From Bacillota bacterium (GTDB lineage Bacteria; Bacillota; Clostridia; Acetivibrionales; DSM-1351): a DNA stretch of 64,000 nucleotides. Both the position numbers and the translations under genes were made by a program. The notes beneath the pieces are model-generated. The model had not been told where the DNA came from. It worked only from the letters and a program-made list of their open reading frames with translations, and made no database searches. Positions 1-9,066 of the stretch are shown here, piece by piece (position 1 is the first letter of the stretch; every line of letters begins with the position of its first letter). The stretch is taken from NCBI GenBank assembly GCA_023460955.1, contig JAEWOH010000024.1:1-64000 (forward strand), written 5' to 3'.

Positions 1-942
1 GAAACACTGATGAGTCATCTTTTATTATGGGGAAATGCCTATGCACAGATAGTCCGTGATAGAAGCGGCAGGGTTCTTGCTCTCTATCCCTTACTCCCTG
101 ACAAAATAACAGTTGACCGAGATTCAAAGGGACAGGTTTTCTATCAGTATCAAGCTGATGGCGAACCAGTGACTTTAAGAAGCGATTCAGTCCTTCATAT
201 TCCCGGACTTGGCTTTGATGGATTGATTGGCTACTCCCCCATTGCCATGGCTAAGAATGCCATCGGTATGGCCATTGCTACAGAAGAATACGGAGCTAAG
301 TTTTTTGCTAACGGGGCAAATCCAGGCGGAGTCCTTGAGCATCCGGGAGTTGTGAAGGACCCCAAAAGAATAAGGGATAGCTGGAATGCAGTATATCAGG
401 GCAGCGGAAATGCCCACCGTGTGGCAGTTCTTGAGGAAGGTATGAAGTTCTCTCCAATAGGCATACCTCCCGAACAGGCACAGTTTATCGCTACCCGCAA
501 GTTTCAGCTGAATGAGATTGCCCGTATTTTCAGGATACCGCCGCACATGATCGGTGATCTTGAGAAGTCAAGCTTCTCAAATATAGAGCAGCAAAGCCTT
601 GAGTTTGTTAAATACACACTTGACCCGTGGGTGGTGCGCTGGGAGCAGTCAATGCAGAAGGTCTTACTTCTCCCCTCAGAAAAGAAGGAGTATTTCGTGA
701 AATTCAATGTGGACGGGCTCTTAAGGGGCGACTACCAGAGCAGGATGAACGGCTATGCCGTTGGCAGGCAAAACGGCTGGCTCTCTTCAAATGATATCCG
801 GGAACTGGAAAACCTCAACAGGATACCCGAGGATCTGGGCGGAGACTTATATCTGGTTAACGGCAACATGACAAAGCTTGCGGATGCAGGAGTATTTGCA
901 AATAAGAATTCAGGAGCAAAGGAGGCAGGAAGCCTTGAATAA
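1..942 (+). CDS. Phage portal protein, HK97 family (5' end outside window)
   Basis: Portal proteins form the dodecameric ring at the capsid vertex through which DNA is packaged and to which the tail attaches. The reading frame is open from base 1, so the true start lies upstream and about 310 C-terminal residues are visible. The WGNAYAQIVRD segment, the following LYPL..DKI stretch and the later IPPHMIGDLEKSSFSNIEQQ region are typical of HK97-type portals. It is followed immediately by a prohead protease and a major capsid gene, the usual order. The stop codon overlaps the start of the protease gene. Family assignment is firm; the N-terminus cannot be seen. Confidence 0.93.
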   Translation, partial: ETLMSHLLLWGNAYAQIVRDRSGRVLALYPLLPDKITVDRDSKGQVFYQYQADGEPVTLRSDSVLHIPGLGFDGLIGYSPIAMAKNAIGMAIATEEYGAKFFANGANPGGVLEHPGVVKDPKRIRDSWNAVYQGSGNAHRVAVLEEGMKFSPIGIPPEQAQFIATRKFQLNEIARIFRIPPHMIGDLEKSSFSNIEQQSLEFVKYTLDPWVVRWEQSMQKVLLLPSEKKEYFVKFNVDGLLRGDYQSRMNGYAVGRQNGWLSSNDIRELENLNRIPEDLGGDLYLVNGNMTKLADAGVFANKNSGAKEAGSLE

Positions 943-1627
943 GAAATTCTGGAACTGGATCAAAAATGAAGATGACTCAAGAACCCTGTACCTCGAGGGT
1001 GCAATAGCCGAGGAAACCTGGTTTGGTGACGAGGTAACACCAAAGCAGTTTAAAAATGAATTAGTAAACGGAACTGGTGACATCACCATCTGGATTAACT
1101 CTCCGGGTGGTGATGTTTTTGCTGCAAGCCAGATTTATAACATGCTGATGGACTACAAAGGCAAGGTCACAGTGAAAATTGACGGTCTTGCAGCAAGTGC
1201 GGCTTCAGTAATAGCAATGGCTGGTGGCGAGGTGCTTATATCCCCCACCGGTCTTCTAATGATTCACAATCCTATGACCATAGCCTTCGGAGACACGGTT
1301 GAAATGGAAAAGGCAATCGCCATGCTGTCCGAGGTCAAGGAAAGCATCATTAATGCCTATGAACTTAAGACCGGCCTTTCAAGGGCAAAGCTTTCACATC
1401 TCATGGATGCCGAAAGCTGGTTCAATGCCAAAAAGGCTGTGGAGCTTGGGTTTGCTGATGGGATTTTGTTTTCCGAGGAAAGCGGAAATCAATCAGCTCC
1501 CGAGGGTGTCATATTCAGCAGGATGGCAGTCACCAATTCACTCTTAAGTAAGCTGCCACAAAAGGAAAAACAGGCCGGAACAGCTGCAACCACATTGTAC
1601 AAGAGGCTTGACCTCTTGAAAAATTAA
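935..1627 (+). CDS. ClpP-like head maturation protease
   Basis: A serine protease of the ClpP/SppA fold that trims capsid and scaffold proteins during prohead maturation. The core shows INSPGGDVFAASQIYNML, then the nucleophile region GLAASAASVIAMAGG and the histidine in LLMIHNP, the ClpP-type order. I chose the TTG at 935 because AGGAGG at about 920-925 sits 9 bases upstream and the protein then begins LNKKFWNWIK; the open frame extends back to 878 but only inside the portal gene. Start and portal stop overlap by 8 bases, implying coupled translation. It fills the protease slot between portal and capsid. Confidence 0.92.
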   Translation: MNKKFWNWIKNEDDSRTLYLEGAIAEETWFGDEVTPKQFKNELVNGTGDITIWINSPGGDVFAASQIYNMLMDYKGKVTVKIDGLAASAASVIAMAGGEVLISPTGLLMIHNPMTIAFGDTVEMEKAIAMLSEVKESIINAYELKTGLSRAKLSHLMDAESWFNAKKAVELGFADGILFSEESGNQSAPEGVIFSRMAVTNSLLSKLPQKEKQAGTAATTLYKRLDLLKN

Positions 1628-1640
1628 GGAGGATACCAAC

Positions 1641-2834
1641 ATGAACAGAATTTTAGAGCTACGCGAAAAAAGAGCTAAGGCATGGGAGGCTGCTAAAGCA
1701 TTCCTTGATACCAAAAGGGGTAATGATGGAATTGTTTGTGCGGAGGATACCACAACCTATGAAAAAATGGAGGCTGAGGTACTAAACCTCGGTAAGGAAA
1801 TTGACAGGCTGGAAAGACAGCAGGCTATTGACCTTGAACTTTCAAAGCCTATTAACTCCCCTATCACCAACAGACCTGCAGGATCGAACGATGAAAAGAC
1901 AGGCAGAGCATCTGATGAATACAGACAGTCCTTCTGGAAGGCGATGAGGAATAAAAACAGTTATGATGTCCAGAATGCTCTGCAGATTGGCTCCGATTCA
2001 GAGGGTGGATACCTGGTGCCGGATGAATTCGAACGCACCTTGGTCGAAGCATTACTTGAGGAAAACATTTTCAGGAAGCTTGCTAAGGTGATCACTACAG
2101 CAAGCGGTGACAAGAAGATCCCTGTTGTGGCTACCAAGGGTACCGCATCATGGGTTGATGAGGAAGGTGCTATCCCTGAGAGCGATGACAGCTTTGGCCA
2201 GGTTTCCATCGGGGCATACAAGCTTGCAACAATGATTAAAGTCAGTGAGGAACTCCTAAATGACAGCATCTTCAATCTTGAAAGCTACATTGCCAAGGAG
2301 TTTGCAAGAAGAATTGGCACTAAGGAAGAAGAAGCCTTTTTCATCGGTGATGGAACAGGAAAACCGACCGGTATATTCAATGCCACAGGAGGAGCACAGC
2401 TTGGGGTTACCGCTGCAAGTGCAACGGCAATAACAGTAGATGAGGTTATGGATCTGTTCTTCAGCCTTAAATCGCCGTACCGCAAGAATGCAACCTTTGT
2501 AATGAATGATGCGACTGTTAAGGCAATCAGAAAGCTGAAGGATGGCAACGGTCAGTATTTGTGGACCCCCTCCCTCACTGCAGGAACACCTGACACCATC
2601 CTTACAAGGCCTGTACTGACCTCTGCCTTTGTTCCCTCCATTGAGGCAGGCAAGAAAACCATAGCCTTTGGAGACTTCTCATATTACTGGGTTGCCGATC
2701 GCCAAGGCAGAGCCTTCAAGAGACTGAACGAATTGTTCGCGGCAACTGGGCAGGTCGGCTTCATGGCTACACAGAGGGTTGATGGAAAACTGATCCTGAC
2801 TGAAGCTATTAAGGTGCTTCAGCAGAAAGCGTAG
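1641..2834 (+). CDS. Phage major capsid protein, HK97 fold
   Basis: Main shell protein of the icosahedral head. Residues 1-100 are charged and helical, like the delta/scaffold domain that the protease removes; the shell domain begins around the segment with GSDSEGGYLVPDEFERTLVE, a hallmark of HK97-type capsids. Later motifs EEAFFIGDGTGKPTGIF and the C-terminal VGFMATQRVDGKL are also typical. At 397 residues it has normal family length. A strong Shine-Dalgarno (AAGGAGG at 1625-1631) precedes the ATG. It lies directly after the protease that would process it. Confidence 0.95.
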   Translation: MNRILELREKRAKAWEAAKAFLDTKRGNDGIVCAEDTTTYEKMEAEVLNLGKEIDRLERQQAIDLELSKPINSPITNRPAGSNDEKTGRASDEYRQSFWKAMRNKNSYDVQNALQIGSDSEGGYLVPDEFERTLVEALLEENIFRKLAKVITTASGDKKIPVVATKGTASWVDEEGAIPESDDSFGQVSIGAYKLATMIKVSEELLNDSIFNLESYIAKEFARRIGTKEEEAFFIGDGTGKPTGIFNATGGAQLGVTAASATAITVDEVMDLFFSLKSPYRKNATFVMNDATVKAIRKLKDGNGQYLWTPSLTAGTPDTILTRPVLTSAFVPSIEAGKKTIAFGDFSYYWVADRQGRAFKRLNELFAATGQVGFMATQRVDGKLILTEAIKVLQQKA

Positions 2835-2841
2835 GTGAACT

Positions 2842-3060
2842 ATGAGCAATGTTAAAAACTATACCGACCAAGGCGGAGATAAGACAGTAATCGGCGGCAC
2901 TCTTGAGATTGCCGCCGGAGGAAAACTCACCTTTGATAATGTGGAGCTAAAGCCTGCTGAAACGCAGACCGACAGTGCAGCAACAACAGTGGCTGCGCTT
3001 AAGGATGATTTTAATGCCCTGCTTGCAAAACTGAAAAGCGCCGGACTAATGACAGAATAA
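2842..3060 (+). CDS. Head fiber protein
   Basis: A 72-residue protein beginning MSNVKNYTDQGGDKTVIGG, the signature start of the small head fiber proteins found after the capsid gene in many Firmicutes phages. The central part reads as a short beta-rich repeat (GGTLEIAAGGKLTFDNVEL) and the C-terminus as an amphipathic helix. In relatives these decorate the capsid surface and are thought to help host attachment. It starts 7 bases after the capsid stop. Identification rests on the N-terminal motif and position. Confidence 0.8.
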   Translation: MSNVKNYTDQGGDKTVIGGTLEIAAGGKLTFDNVELKPAETQTDSAATTVAALKDDFNALLAKLKSAGLMTE

Positions 3061-3078
3061 TGAGAAGGTGGTGGGTGT

Positions 3079-3354
3079 ATGGTCGTTTCATTGGAAGAGG
3101 CAAAGCTGTACTTAAGAGTTGATAGTGATGAGGAAAATACACTCATCACCTCTTTTATCCTTGCTGCAGAGGAATTGTGCGAGGGTGTTTTAAGATTCCC
3201 CTTATCCGAATTTGAAGTCATACCGGATACTTTGAAGAACGCTATTTTCTATACTGTAGCCAATTTTCATGAGAAACGGGAAGAAGCCGACATGAAGGAA
3301 GTTATATCGGTTGTTACTAGACTTCTATTCCCCTATCGGAAAGAAGGCTGGTGA
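3079..3354 (+). CDS. Head-tail connector protein (gp6/gp15-like)
   Basis: A 91-residue, mostly helical protein whose N-terminus, VSLEEAKLYLRVDSDEENTL, is characteristic of the phage connector family typified by HK97 gp6 and SPP1 gp15. These proteins form a ring beneath the portal that joins it to the tail-side closure protein. The gene is preceded by GAAGGTGGTGG and followed after 3 bases by the head closure gene, which supports the call. Confidence 0.85.
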   Translation: MVVSLEEAKLYLRVDSDEENTLITSFILAAEELCEGVLRFPLSEFEVIPDTLKNAIFYTVANFHEKREEADMKEVISVVTRLLFPYRKEGW

Positions 3355-3357
3355 TTT

Positions 3358-3696
3358 ATGAACATCGGAGAAATGAAACATCGGATAACCCTTCAGAAGC
3401 TAACGTCCTATATAAATGAGAACGGCTTTGAAACCAAAGGCTACCAGGATATAAAAACGGTGTGGGCAAAGGTAGTGAACCTTAAAGGAAAAGAATTCTT
3501 TGAAGCTGCAGCTGTCCAGAAAGAGAAAACCGTTAAGTTTACACTCAGGGCAGGAGTTGAAATTGATGAAGGCATGCGGATACTGTTTCAAGACAAACCG
3601 TACAATATCACCTTTATTGATAACATCCGGTATGAAAACAAATATATTGAGGTCAAGGCCATGGAGGTTGATGCAAATGGCGAAGATGTCACTTGA
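3358..3696 (+). CDS. Phage head closure protein (SPP1 gp16-like)
   Basis: A 112-residue protein starting MNIGEMKHRITLQKLTSYIN, the diagnostic opening of the phage head-tail joining/closure family (SPP1 gp16, HK97 gp9-like). It forms the stopper ring that keeps DNA in the filled head. The second half is beta-rich with the common pattern RILFQDKPYNITFIDNI. Its 3' end overlaps the start of the gp10-like gene by 20 bases, as is usual in these packed morphogenesis operons. Confidence 0.88.
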   Translation: MNIGEMKHRITLQKLTSYINENGFETKGYQDIKTVWAKVVNLKGKEFFEAAAVQKEKTVKFTLRAGVEIDEGMRILFQDKPYNITFIDNIRYENKYIEVKAMEVDANGEDVT

Positions 3697-4069
3697 GGGA
3701 ATGCAGGAGCTGATTGACAAAGTGAACAGGCTTGGGAGGCGCGGCGAGGAAATAAAAAAGAATACACTGGATAAAGCTGCAACCTTGGTCAAATCAGCCA
3801 TGGAGTCCAAAGCGCCGAGGTCGGAGCTATCCAAGGTTCATATGGCAGACAATATCTCGGTTTCTGATGTCAAGAAAAGCAATGGTACAGATTTTGTTGA
3901 GATTGGTCCCACCAAAGGTGACAACTCCGAATTCTTCTACTCCAAGTTTACTGAATGGGGCACTAGCAAAATCCCTGCACAGCACTGGGCGGAGAACTCC
4001 ATCCTTGAAAACAAAAGAAAAATTAATGAAATCATATCTGAGGAACTGCAAAGGGGGCTTGAAGAGTGA
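3677..4069 (+). CDS. HK97 gp10-like head-tail joining protein
   Basis: About 130 residues, beginning MAKMSLEGMQELIDKVNRLG, the usual start of the HK97 gp10 family, which helps complete tails or join them to the head. The frame stays open upstream to 3500 but only as a shadow of the closure gene; ATG 3677 is preceded by GGAGG at 3663-3667 with 9 bases between, so I take that start. The C-terminal half contains the family-typical HWAENSILENKRKINEII helix. The stop overlaps the next start (GTG at 4066). Confidence 0.85.
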   Translation: MAKMSLEGMQELIDKVNRLGRRGEEIKKNTLDKAATLVKSAMESKAPRSELSKVHMADNISVSDVKKSNGTDFVEIGPTKGDNSEFFYSKFTEWGTSKIPAQHWAENSILENKRKINEIISEELQRGLEE

Positions 4070-4401
4070 TCAACAAATTAATTATTGATACTTTAAGACC
4101 CCTTAGTATTCCGGTTGCTTTTCAAAAGTACAGCGGAAAGGCAGAAACCTATATTACCTTCCATGAATATCTTGCATCCAGTGAGGAGTTTGAGGACGAT
4201 GAGGAAGCTTTGACTGCTCATTACGTACAGATTGATTTATGGTCTAAGGTTGATTATACAGAACTGGTCGAGCTGGTAAGGAATGCGTTATTGGCGGCAG
4301 GCTTCAAACGGCTAAATGAAATGGACCTCTATGAAGAGGACACAAAAATATATCACAAAGGCATGAAATTTTACTATTTAGAGGAAAGGCAGGTAGATTG
4401 A
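4066..4401 (+). CDS. Tail completion / tail-to-head joining protein (SPP1 gp17-like)
   Basis: A 111-residue protein starting at GTG 4066, which overlaps the preceding stop by 4 bases. The ITFHEYLAS segment and the alternating strand pattern (HYVQIDLWSKVDYTELVELV) fit the small tail-terminator family that sits between gp10-like proteins and the major tail protein. Function is assigned from this pattern and from the conserved gene order; sequence conservation in the family is low. Confidence 0.7.
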   Translation: MINKLIIDTLRPLSIPVAFQKYSGKAETYITFHEYLASSEEFEDDEEALTAHYVQIDLWSKVDYTELVELVRNALLAAGFKRLNEMDLYEEDTKIYHKGMKFYYLEERQVD

Positions 4402-4402
4402 T

Positions 4403-4975
4403 ATGGCAAGACAGATAGGTCTAAGGGACATTCATATCGCTGTGCTCCAAACGGACACTTCATCCGGAGCAACGTATGATACTCCTGTTAAGCTTGAAAG
4501 AGCAATAGGAGCAAAGCTTTCTCCGAAGTCAAACTCGGACAACATCTATTCTGATGATTCGGTGGAGGACATTATCACAGCATTCGAGGGTGTGGATGTT
4601 GAAATTGAAGTTAATCAGCTATCTCTTGAAAGCAGAGCAAAACTCCAAGGGGCAAAGGTTATAAAGGGTGTGCTTGTTGAAAACAAGGACGATATGCCCC
4701 CCACTATTGCTTTGGGTTTTAAGTCAAAGAAAAACAATGGTAAGTACAGATATGTATGGCTACTCAAAGGCAAGTTTGAGCTTGCGACTGATGAGTACGA
4801 TACAGAAGCTGAAAAGCCGAAGGCTCAGAGTGCGAAACTTAAAGGCAAGTTCTACTCCAGGGATTTTGACGGGAATTACAGGTTCATTGCCGATGAAGAT
4901 GCACAGGGCATGGATCAGACAATCATTGCTTCATGGTTTACAGATGTGCCGGATGAACCAGTAGCAACAACATAA
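4403..4975 (+). CDS. Phage major tail protein, phi13 family
   Basis: Tube subunit of the non-contractile tail, 190 residues. The opening (GLRDIHIAVLQTD) and the central acidic stretch SDDSVEDIITAFEGVDVEIE are typical of the phi13-type major tail proteins of Firmicutes siphophages, as is the late GKFYSRDFDGNYRFIAD segment. It starts one base after the previous stop and is followed by the tail assembly chaperone. No additional Ig-like domain is present. Confidence 0.9.
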   Translation: MARQIGLRDIHIAVLQTDTSSGATYDTPVKLERAIGAKLSPKSNSDNIYSDDSVEDIITAFEGVDVEIEVNQLSLESRAKLQGAKVIKGVLVENKDDMPPTIALGFKSKKNNGKYRYVWLLKGKFELATDEYDTEAEKPKAQSAKLKGKFYSRDFDGNYRFIADEDAQGMDQTIIASWFTDVPDEPVATT

Positions 4976-4997
4976 AACGGCATTGGAGGGATATGGC

Positions 4998-5324
4998 TTG
5001 AAAGCAATAGAACTAAAAAATAAAGGAGTCAAGTTTCAACTTAAAGGTGTTGAATACGAACTAAAATTTGATATGAACACCTTTTGTGAACTTGAGGATG
5101 TCTACGGGGACATCAATCAGGCCTTTGAGGATTTGCAGAACCGGAAGGTCAAAGCAATTAGGGCATTGATATATTCAGCGGTGAAGGCTGAAAATGAAAA
5201 TGTAACACTTAAAGAAGTCGGACAAATGCTTACTCTACAGGATATGGAGAAGCTGGGAACGGCAATAAACGAAGCACTTAAGGTTTCAATGCCGGAGGTC
5301 ACGGAAGAGCCTCCGGGGGAATAG
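4998..5324 (+). CDS. Tail assembly chaperone (gpG-type)
   Basis: A 108-residue cytoplasmic chaperone expected to coat the tape measure protein before tail tube polymerisation. It has the conserved FKLxxxEYEL.FDMNTFCELED-like opening. I take TTG 4998 as start because GGAGGG at 4985-4990 is 7 bases upstream; a TTG at 4983 is in frame but lies before that site. The gene ends in an acidic tail (VTEEPPGE) at a run of five Gs, beyond which an overlapping frame continues (see the next entry). Position between major tail protein and tape measure is diagnostic. Confidence 0.82.
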   Translation: MKAIELKNKGVKFQLKGVEYELKFDMNTFCELEDVYGDINQAFEDLQNRKVKAIRALIYSAVKAENENVTLKEVGQMLTLQDMEKLGTAINEALKVSMPEVTEEPPGE

Positions 5325-5518
5325 AAAGCCACACCGAATCTACAGGATGGGATTGGGAGTGGCTTTTTTATTTAGGAACCAATCTACTCAAAATGACCGA
5401 GGAGCAGTTCTGGAATAGCACTCCAAAGAAGCTGCAAGCCTTGTTCAAGGTGTACAAATCTGCCCATGGAATCAGCGAAAGCCAGGAATATGAGCCAATT
5501 GACAATATCTTTTTTTAG
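5315..5518 (+). CDS. -1 frame extension of the tail assembly chaperone (gpGT-type)
   Basis: The 209 bases between the chaperone stop (5322-5324) and the tape measure gene hold an open -1 frame of about 67 codons with no good start or ribosome binding site of its own. It encodes a Trp-rich, plausible domain (TGWDWEWLFYLG, then TEEQFWNSTPKKLQALFKVY) ending at TAG 5516-5518. This is the arrangement of lambda G/GT: a fraction of ribosomes slips back one base near the end of the first gene and makes a longer fusion. The run GGGGG at 5315-5319 is the obvious slip point, although it is not a canonical XXXYYYZ heptamer. An internal ATG at 5393 is a less likely independent start. Confidence 0.7.
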   Translation, partial: GGIESHTESTGWDWEWLFYLGTNLLKMTEEQFWNSTPKKLQALFKVYKSAHGISESQEYEPIDNIFF

Positions 5519-5533
5519 GAAGGTGGTGAGGAA

Positions 5534-8347
5534 ATGGCAGGTGGCAGCAATACAGTAATAGCAAGGGTTGGCCTTGATGACAGAGGCTTTCAGGAGGGCG
5601 TCTCACGAATCCAAAGAAGCCTCAAAATTGTTCAGAGTGATTTTGCTGTAGCGAGTTCCAAGCTTGGGGATTTCGGTAAATCTACTGACAGCTTGAGGCT
5701 CAAGGCGGATACCTTGAACAAACAGATACAACTTCAAAATGACAAGGTCGCTGCTCTTACACGAAGCTATGAAGAAAGTGTCCGTGTTAAAGACGAGGAT
5801 GCGAAGGCTACTGAAAACCTGAAAATTAAGCTTAACTATGCAATTGCAGAGCTTAATAATATGCAGCGTGAACTGAAAGAAACCACAACGGAACTTAACA
5901 CCAAAAGTTCAGCTTGGTACAAGCTTTCAGAAAACATGGGCAAAGCCGGAGAAAAAATGAAGGCTGTGGGCGATAAAATGACCTCGGTTGGAAAAACACT
6001 GTCTACTGCCGTTACTCTTCCCATCATGGGAGCAGGAACTGCTGCAGTAAAAGCGGCAGCCGACTTTGAACAGGGCCTTTCTAATATAAAGGCAGTCAGC
6101 GGTGCCACAGGCGATGAGATGGAGAAGCTGAAAAACCTTGCATTAAAAATGGGTATTGATACTAAATACTCTGCAACAGAAGCAGCTAAAGGAATTGAGG
6201 AGCTTATCAAAGCCGGTGTAAGCACACAGGATATTTTGAATGGTGGACTTGCCGGGGCACTATCCCTTGCTACTGCGGGAGAATTGGAACTTGCTGATGC
6301 AGCGGAAATTGCATCGACTGCACTAAACGCTTTCAAATCAGACGGACTGACCGTATCAAAGGCTGCGGATCTACTGGCAGGTGCAGCAAATGCCTCTGCC
6401 ACTTCGGTGTCTGAGCTTAAATACGGTCTTTCCTCTGTCGGAGCAGTAGCCTCAAGTGTCGGGTTGAGTTTTGAGGATACCACCACTGCTCTTGCGGTTT
6501 TTGCACAAAACGGACTCAAAGGTTCGGACGCAGGTACCAGCCTTAAAACCATGCTAATGAACCTCCAGCCACAAACCAAGGCTCAGAAAGAGGCTTTCAA
6601 AGAGCTTGGACTGACAGCTGCTGATGGCAGCAGCAAATTCTATGATGCCAGAGGAAGCTTGAAATCAATGGCTGAAATAGGCGGTATATTACAGGATGCA
6701 ATGAAGGGAATGACGGATGCTCAAAGGCTCTCCACCATGGAGACTATTTTCGGCTCCGATGCCATAAGGGCGGCAAACATCCTTTTCAAGGAAGGTAGTG
6801 CCGGGATCAACAATATGAAGGCAGCTATGAGTAATGTAACCTCCGAGCAGGTGGCAGCTGAAAAGATGAACAACCTCAAAGGCCAGATTGAGCAAATGAA
6901 AGGCTCACTTGAAACCCTGGGGATTCAGCTGGGTAACATCCTGATACCAATAGTCAGCAAGATCGTGGCAAAGCTCACCGAATGGACAAATGCTTTCATG
7001 ACTCTGTCTCCCGAAACACAAAAGGTAATCCTGATAGTTGCAGGAATTGCAGCAGCAATCGGACCTGTGATTCTTATCATCGGCAAGGTGATTTCTATAG
7101 TTGGTACTCTCTCTTCCATTATCAGTGCCGTGTCAGGTGCTATGGCTGCTGCAGGCGGCGCTTCTGCTGCTCTTTCGGGAGCATTGGCTGTAATTACTGG
7201 CCCAGTGGGAATCGTAATTGCCGCTGTTGTAGCATTGATCGCAATATTCGTTGCACTGTACAAGAACAACGAGGAGTTCAGGAACAATGTAAACACCATC
7301 TGGAACCAAATTAAAAGCACCATTGGAGGTGTGCTTGATGCTTTGAAGGCATTGTTTCAAGCTTTCATTGATATAGCCAGCAAGCTGTGGAAGGAGTATG
7401 GAGATGATATTGTCAACGTACTATCAAAGGCTTTCAATTTGATAGCTGCTATAGTGAACAATGCTTTGAATCAAGTAAAAAACATTATAAAAATCGTAAC
7501 AAGCCTTATAAAGGGTGATTGGCAAGGTGTCTGGGATGGAATTAAGTCCTTGACCACTGATATGTGGAATGGGATTCAGAACATCATAAAGGCGGCACTT
7601 GACCTTGTTTTAAGCATCTTCAAGCTTCAGTTCGAGGTGATAAAAAACCTTGTTACAACGGTCTGGAATGCAATTAAAATCGCAACTTCAGCTGTTTGGA
7701 ATGCGATATCGTCTGCCCTGTCTGCTGCGTGGAGCGGGATAAAAAGCACTGCAACCTCTGTATGGAATGCAATTTCAAGCTTCTTCAAAGGCTTATGGGA
7801 TGGCATTTCTAATTTATTTAATTCTGCAGTAAACGGAATTAAGAATACCGTTTCTGATGTCTGGAATGGTATTCTGGGGACTACCAAGAGTGTGTGGGAA
7901 GGCATAAAGAATGCAATAATGTCACCCATAAATGCTGCTGTGAGCTTTGTTAAGGAACAGATTGATAAAATAAAGAACTTCTTCAGCGGACTTAACATTC
8001 AGCTTCCTCATATCAAGCTCCCCCACTTCAGCATCAAGGGCGAATTCAGCCTTGCACCACCAAAGGTTCCGTATCTTGATGTAAGCTGGTATGCCAGTGG
8101 TGGTATTTTTAACAGACCAAGTGTCATCGGTGTTGGTGAAGCTGGAACTGAGGCGGTGCTTCCCATTGACAGGCTAGATGAACTCATGGCAAGAGCAATA
8201 GAAAAGGTAGGCGGTAAAAACTCTGGCGGTGGATTGACACTTCACATTCAAAACTTTATTAATAACACAGATAAGGATATCGAGCAGCTTGCTTATGAAC
8301 TTGAATTTTATAGGCAGAGAGTTGCTACAGGAAGGGGCGGTGTCTAA
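5534..8347 (+). CDS. Phage tail tape measure protein
   Basis: A 937-residue protein that sets tail length and is ejected on infection. The N-terminal part (about 40-130) is predicted coiled coil; residues about 150-470 match the TP901/PhageMin tail core (AADFEQGLSNIKAVSGATGDE-like start, then MGIDTKYSATEAAKG). Several hydrophobic segments follow at about 495-590. Residues about 640-800 consist of tandem VWNAI/LWDGI tryptophan repeats spaced roughly 11 residues apart, a common tape measure design. The C-terminus has GVGEAGTEAVLPI, also typical. RBS GGAAGGTGGTGAGG precedes the ATG. The last base overlaps the distal tail gene. Confidence 0.94.
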   Translation: MAGGSNTVIARVGLDDRGFQEGVSRIQRSLKIVQSDFAVASSKLGDFGKSTDSLRLKADTLNKQIQLQNDKVAALTRSYEESVRVKDEDAKATENLKIKLNYAIAELNNMQRELKETTTELNTKSSAWYKLSENMGKAGEKMKAVGDKMTSVGKTLSTAVTLPIMGAGTAAVKAAADFEQGLSNIKAVSGATGDEMEKLKNLALKMGIDTKYSATEAAKGIEELIKAGVSTQDILNGGLAGALSLATAGELELADAAEIASTALNAFKSDGLTVSKAADLLAGAANASATSVSELKYGLSSVGAVASSVGLSFEDTTTALAVFAQNGLKGSDAGTSLKTMLMNLQPQTKAQKEAFKELGLTAADGSSKFYDARGSLKSMAEIGGILQDAMKGMTDAQRLSTMETIFGSDAIRAANILFKEGSAGINNMKAAMSNVTSEQVAAEKMNNLKGQIEQMKGSLETLGIQLGNILIPIVSKIVAKLTEWTNAFMTLSPETQKVILIVAGIAAAIGPVILIIGKVISIVGTLSSIISAVSGAMAAAGGASAALSGALAVITGPVGIVIAAVVALIAIFVALYKNNEEFRNNVNTIWNQIKSTIGGVLDALKALFQAFIDIASKLWKEYGDDIVNVLSKAFNLIAAIVNNALNQVKNIIKIVTSLIKGDWQGVWDGIKSLTTDMWNGIQNIIKAALDLVLSIFKLQFEVIKNLVTTVWNAIKIATSAVWNAISSALSAAWSGIKSTATSVWNAISSFFKGLWDGISNLFNSAVNGIKNTVSDVWNGILGTTKSVWEGIKNAIMSPINAAVSFVKEQIDKIKNFFSGLNIQLPHIKLPHFSIKGEFSLAPPKVPYLDVSWYASGGIFNRPSVIGVGEAGTEAVLPIDRLDELMARAIEKVGGKNSGGGLTLHIQNFINNTDKDIEQLAYELEFYRQRVATGRGGV

Positions 8348-9066
8348 TGCTTTCATTTACTCTTGGAAATAAAAACAGCAGCACCGACTTTGGAATAATC
8401 ACTTCGGTAAGACCTTCTATCCCCTCCCCTAAACGGCGTATTTCATATATCGAAGTACCGGGCAGGGATTCAAGTCTACGGTATGACGAGGGCACATATG
8501 AGGATGTAACCATTGCAGTAGACTGCACCATCAAAGGTGCAAACCTTATGGAACGGCTGGATAGCATCAAGGCTTGGCTCTACTCTGCGGGTGAGAGTGA
8601 CTTGGTCTTTTCCTTCCAGCCGGACAAGAAATACCGGGCACAGGTGGTAAACTCCATTGATTTCAAACAGGCCTTCAAAATCTGTTCGAGGTTTGTGATC
8701 CTCTTTAGCTGCCGACCCTTTAAATACTGGGTGAACAACACCGTTATAACCGTAAATACCGGGGCAGGTACAACCATTGTAAATCAAGGAAGCGTGGCAA
8801 GCAGACCGATAATAAAGGTCTACTGCTCAGGAAACGGAAAGTTTAAAATCAATAGTGCCGAGGTGGCTCTTTCCAATATTACAGTACCCTATTTGACATT
8901 GGACAGCGAACTTGAGGAGGCATATTACCTTGTAAACGGTGAAATGAAGAATGCAAACAACCTTATGGCCGGTGAATTCCCCATACTTTCTACAGGCAAC
9001 AACACCGTTACCTTTTCTGGTGGAGTTACAAAGCTTGAAATTGCTCCGAATTGGCGGTGGTTGTAA
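8347..9066 (+). CDS. Distal tail protein (Dit)
   Basis: A 239-residue protein following the tape measure gene, the position of Dit, the hexameric hub at the tail tip (SPP1 gp19.1 family). The family features seen are the N-terminal KRRISYIEVPGRDSSLRYDE-type strand pair, the CTIKGANLMERLDSIKAWL helix, and the central FVILFSCRPFKYW strand that ends the first domain. The second half is a beta-sandwich-like domain. It overlaps its neighbours by one to a few bases on each side. Confidence 0.85.
   Translation: MLSFTLGNKNSSTDFGIITSVRPSIPSPKRRISYIEVPGRDSSLRYDEGTYEDVTIAVDCTIKGANLMERLDSIKAWLYSAGESDLVFSFQPDKKYRAQVVNSIDFKQAFKICSRFVILFSCRPFKYWVNNTVITVNTGAGTTIVNQGSVASRPIIKVYCSGNGKFKINSAEVALSNITVPYLTLDSELEEAYYLVNGEMKNANNLMAGEFPILSTGNNTVTFSGGVTKLEIAPNWRWL

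Noticed and set aside
5836..6579. Long minus-strand frame (247 codons) inside the tape measure gene
   Set aside because: Shadow of a clear + strand gene; no RBS and composition is mirror-like Ser/Ala/Phe rich.
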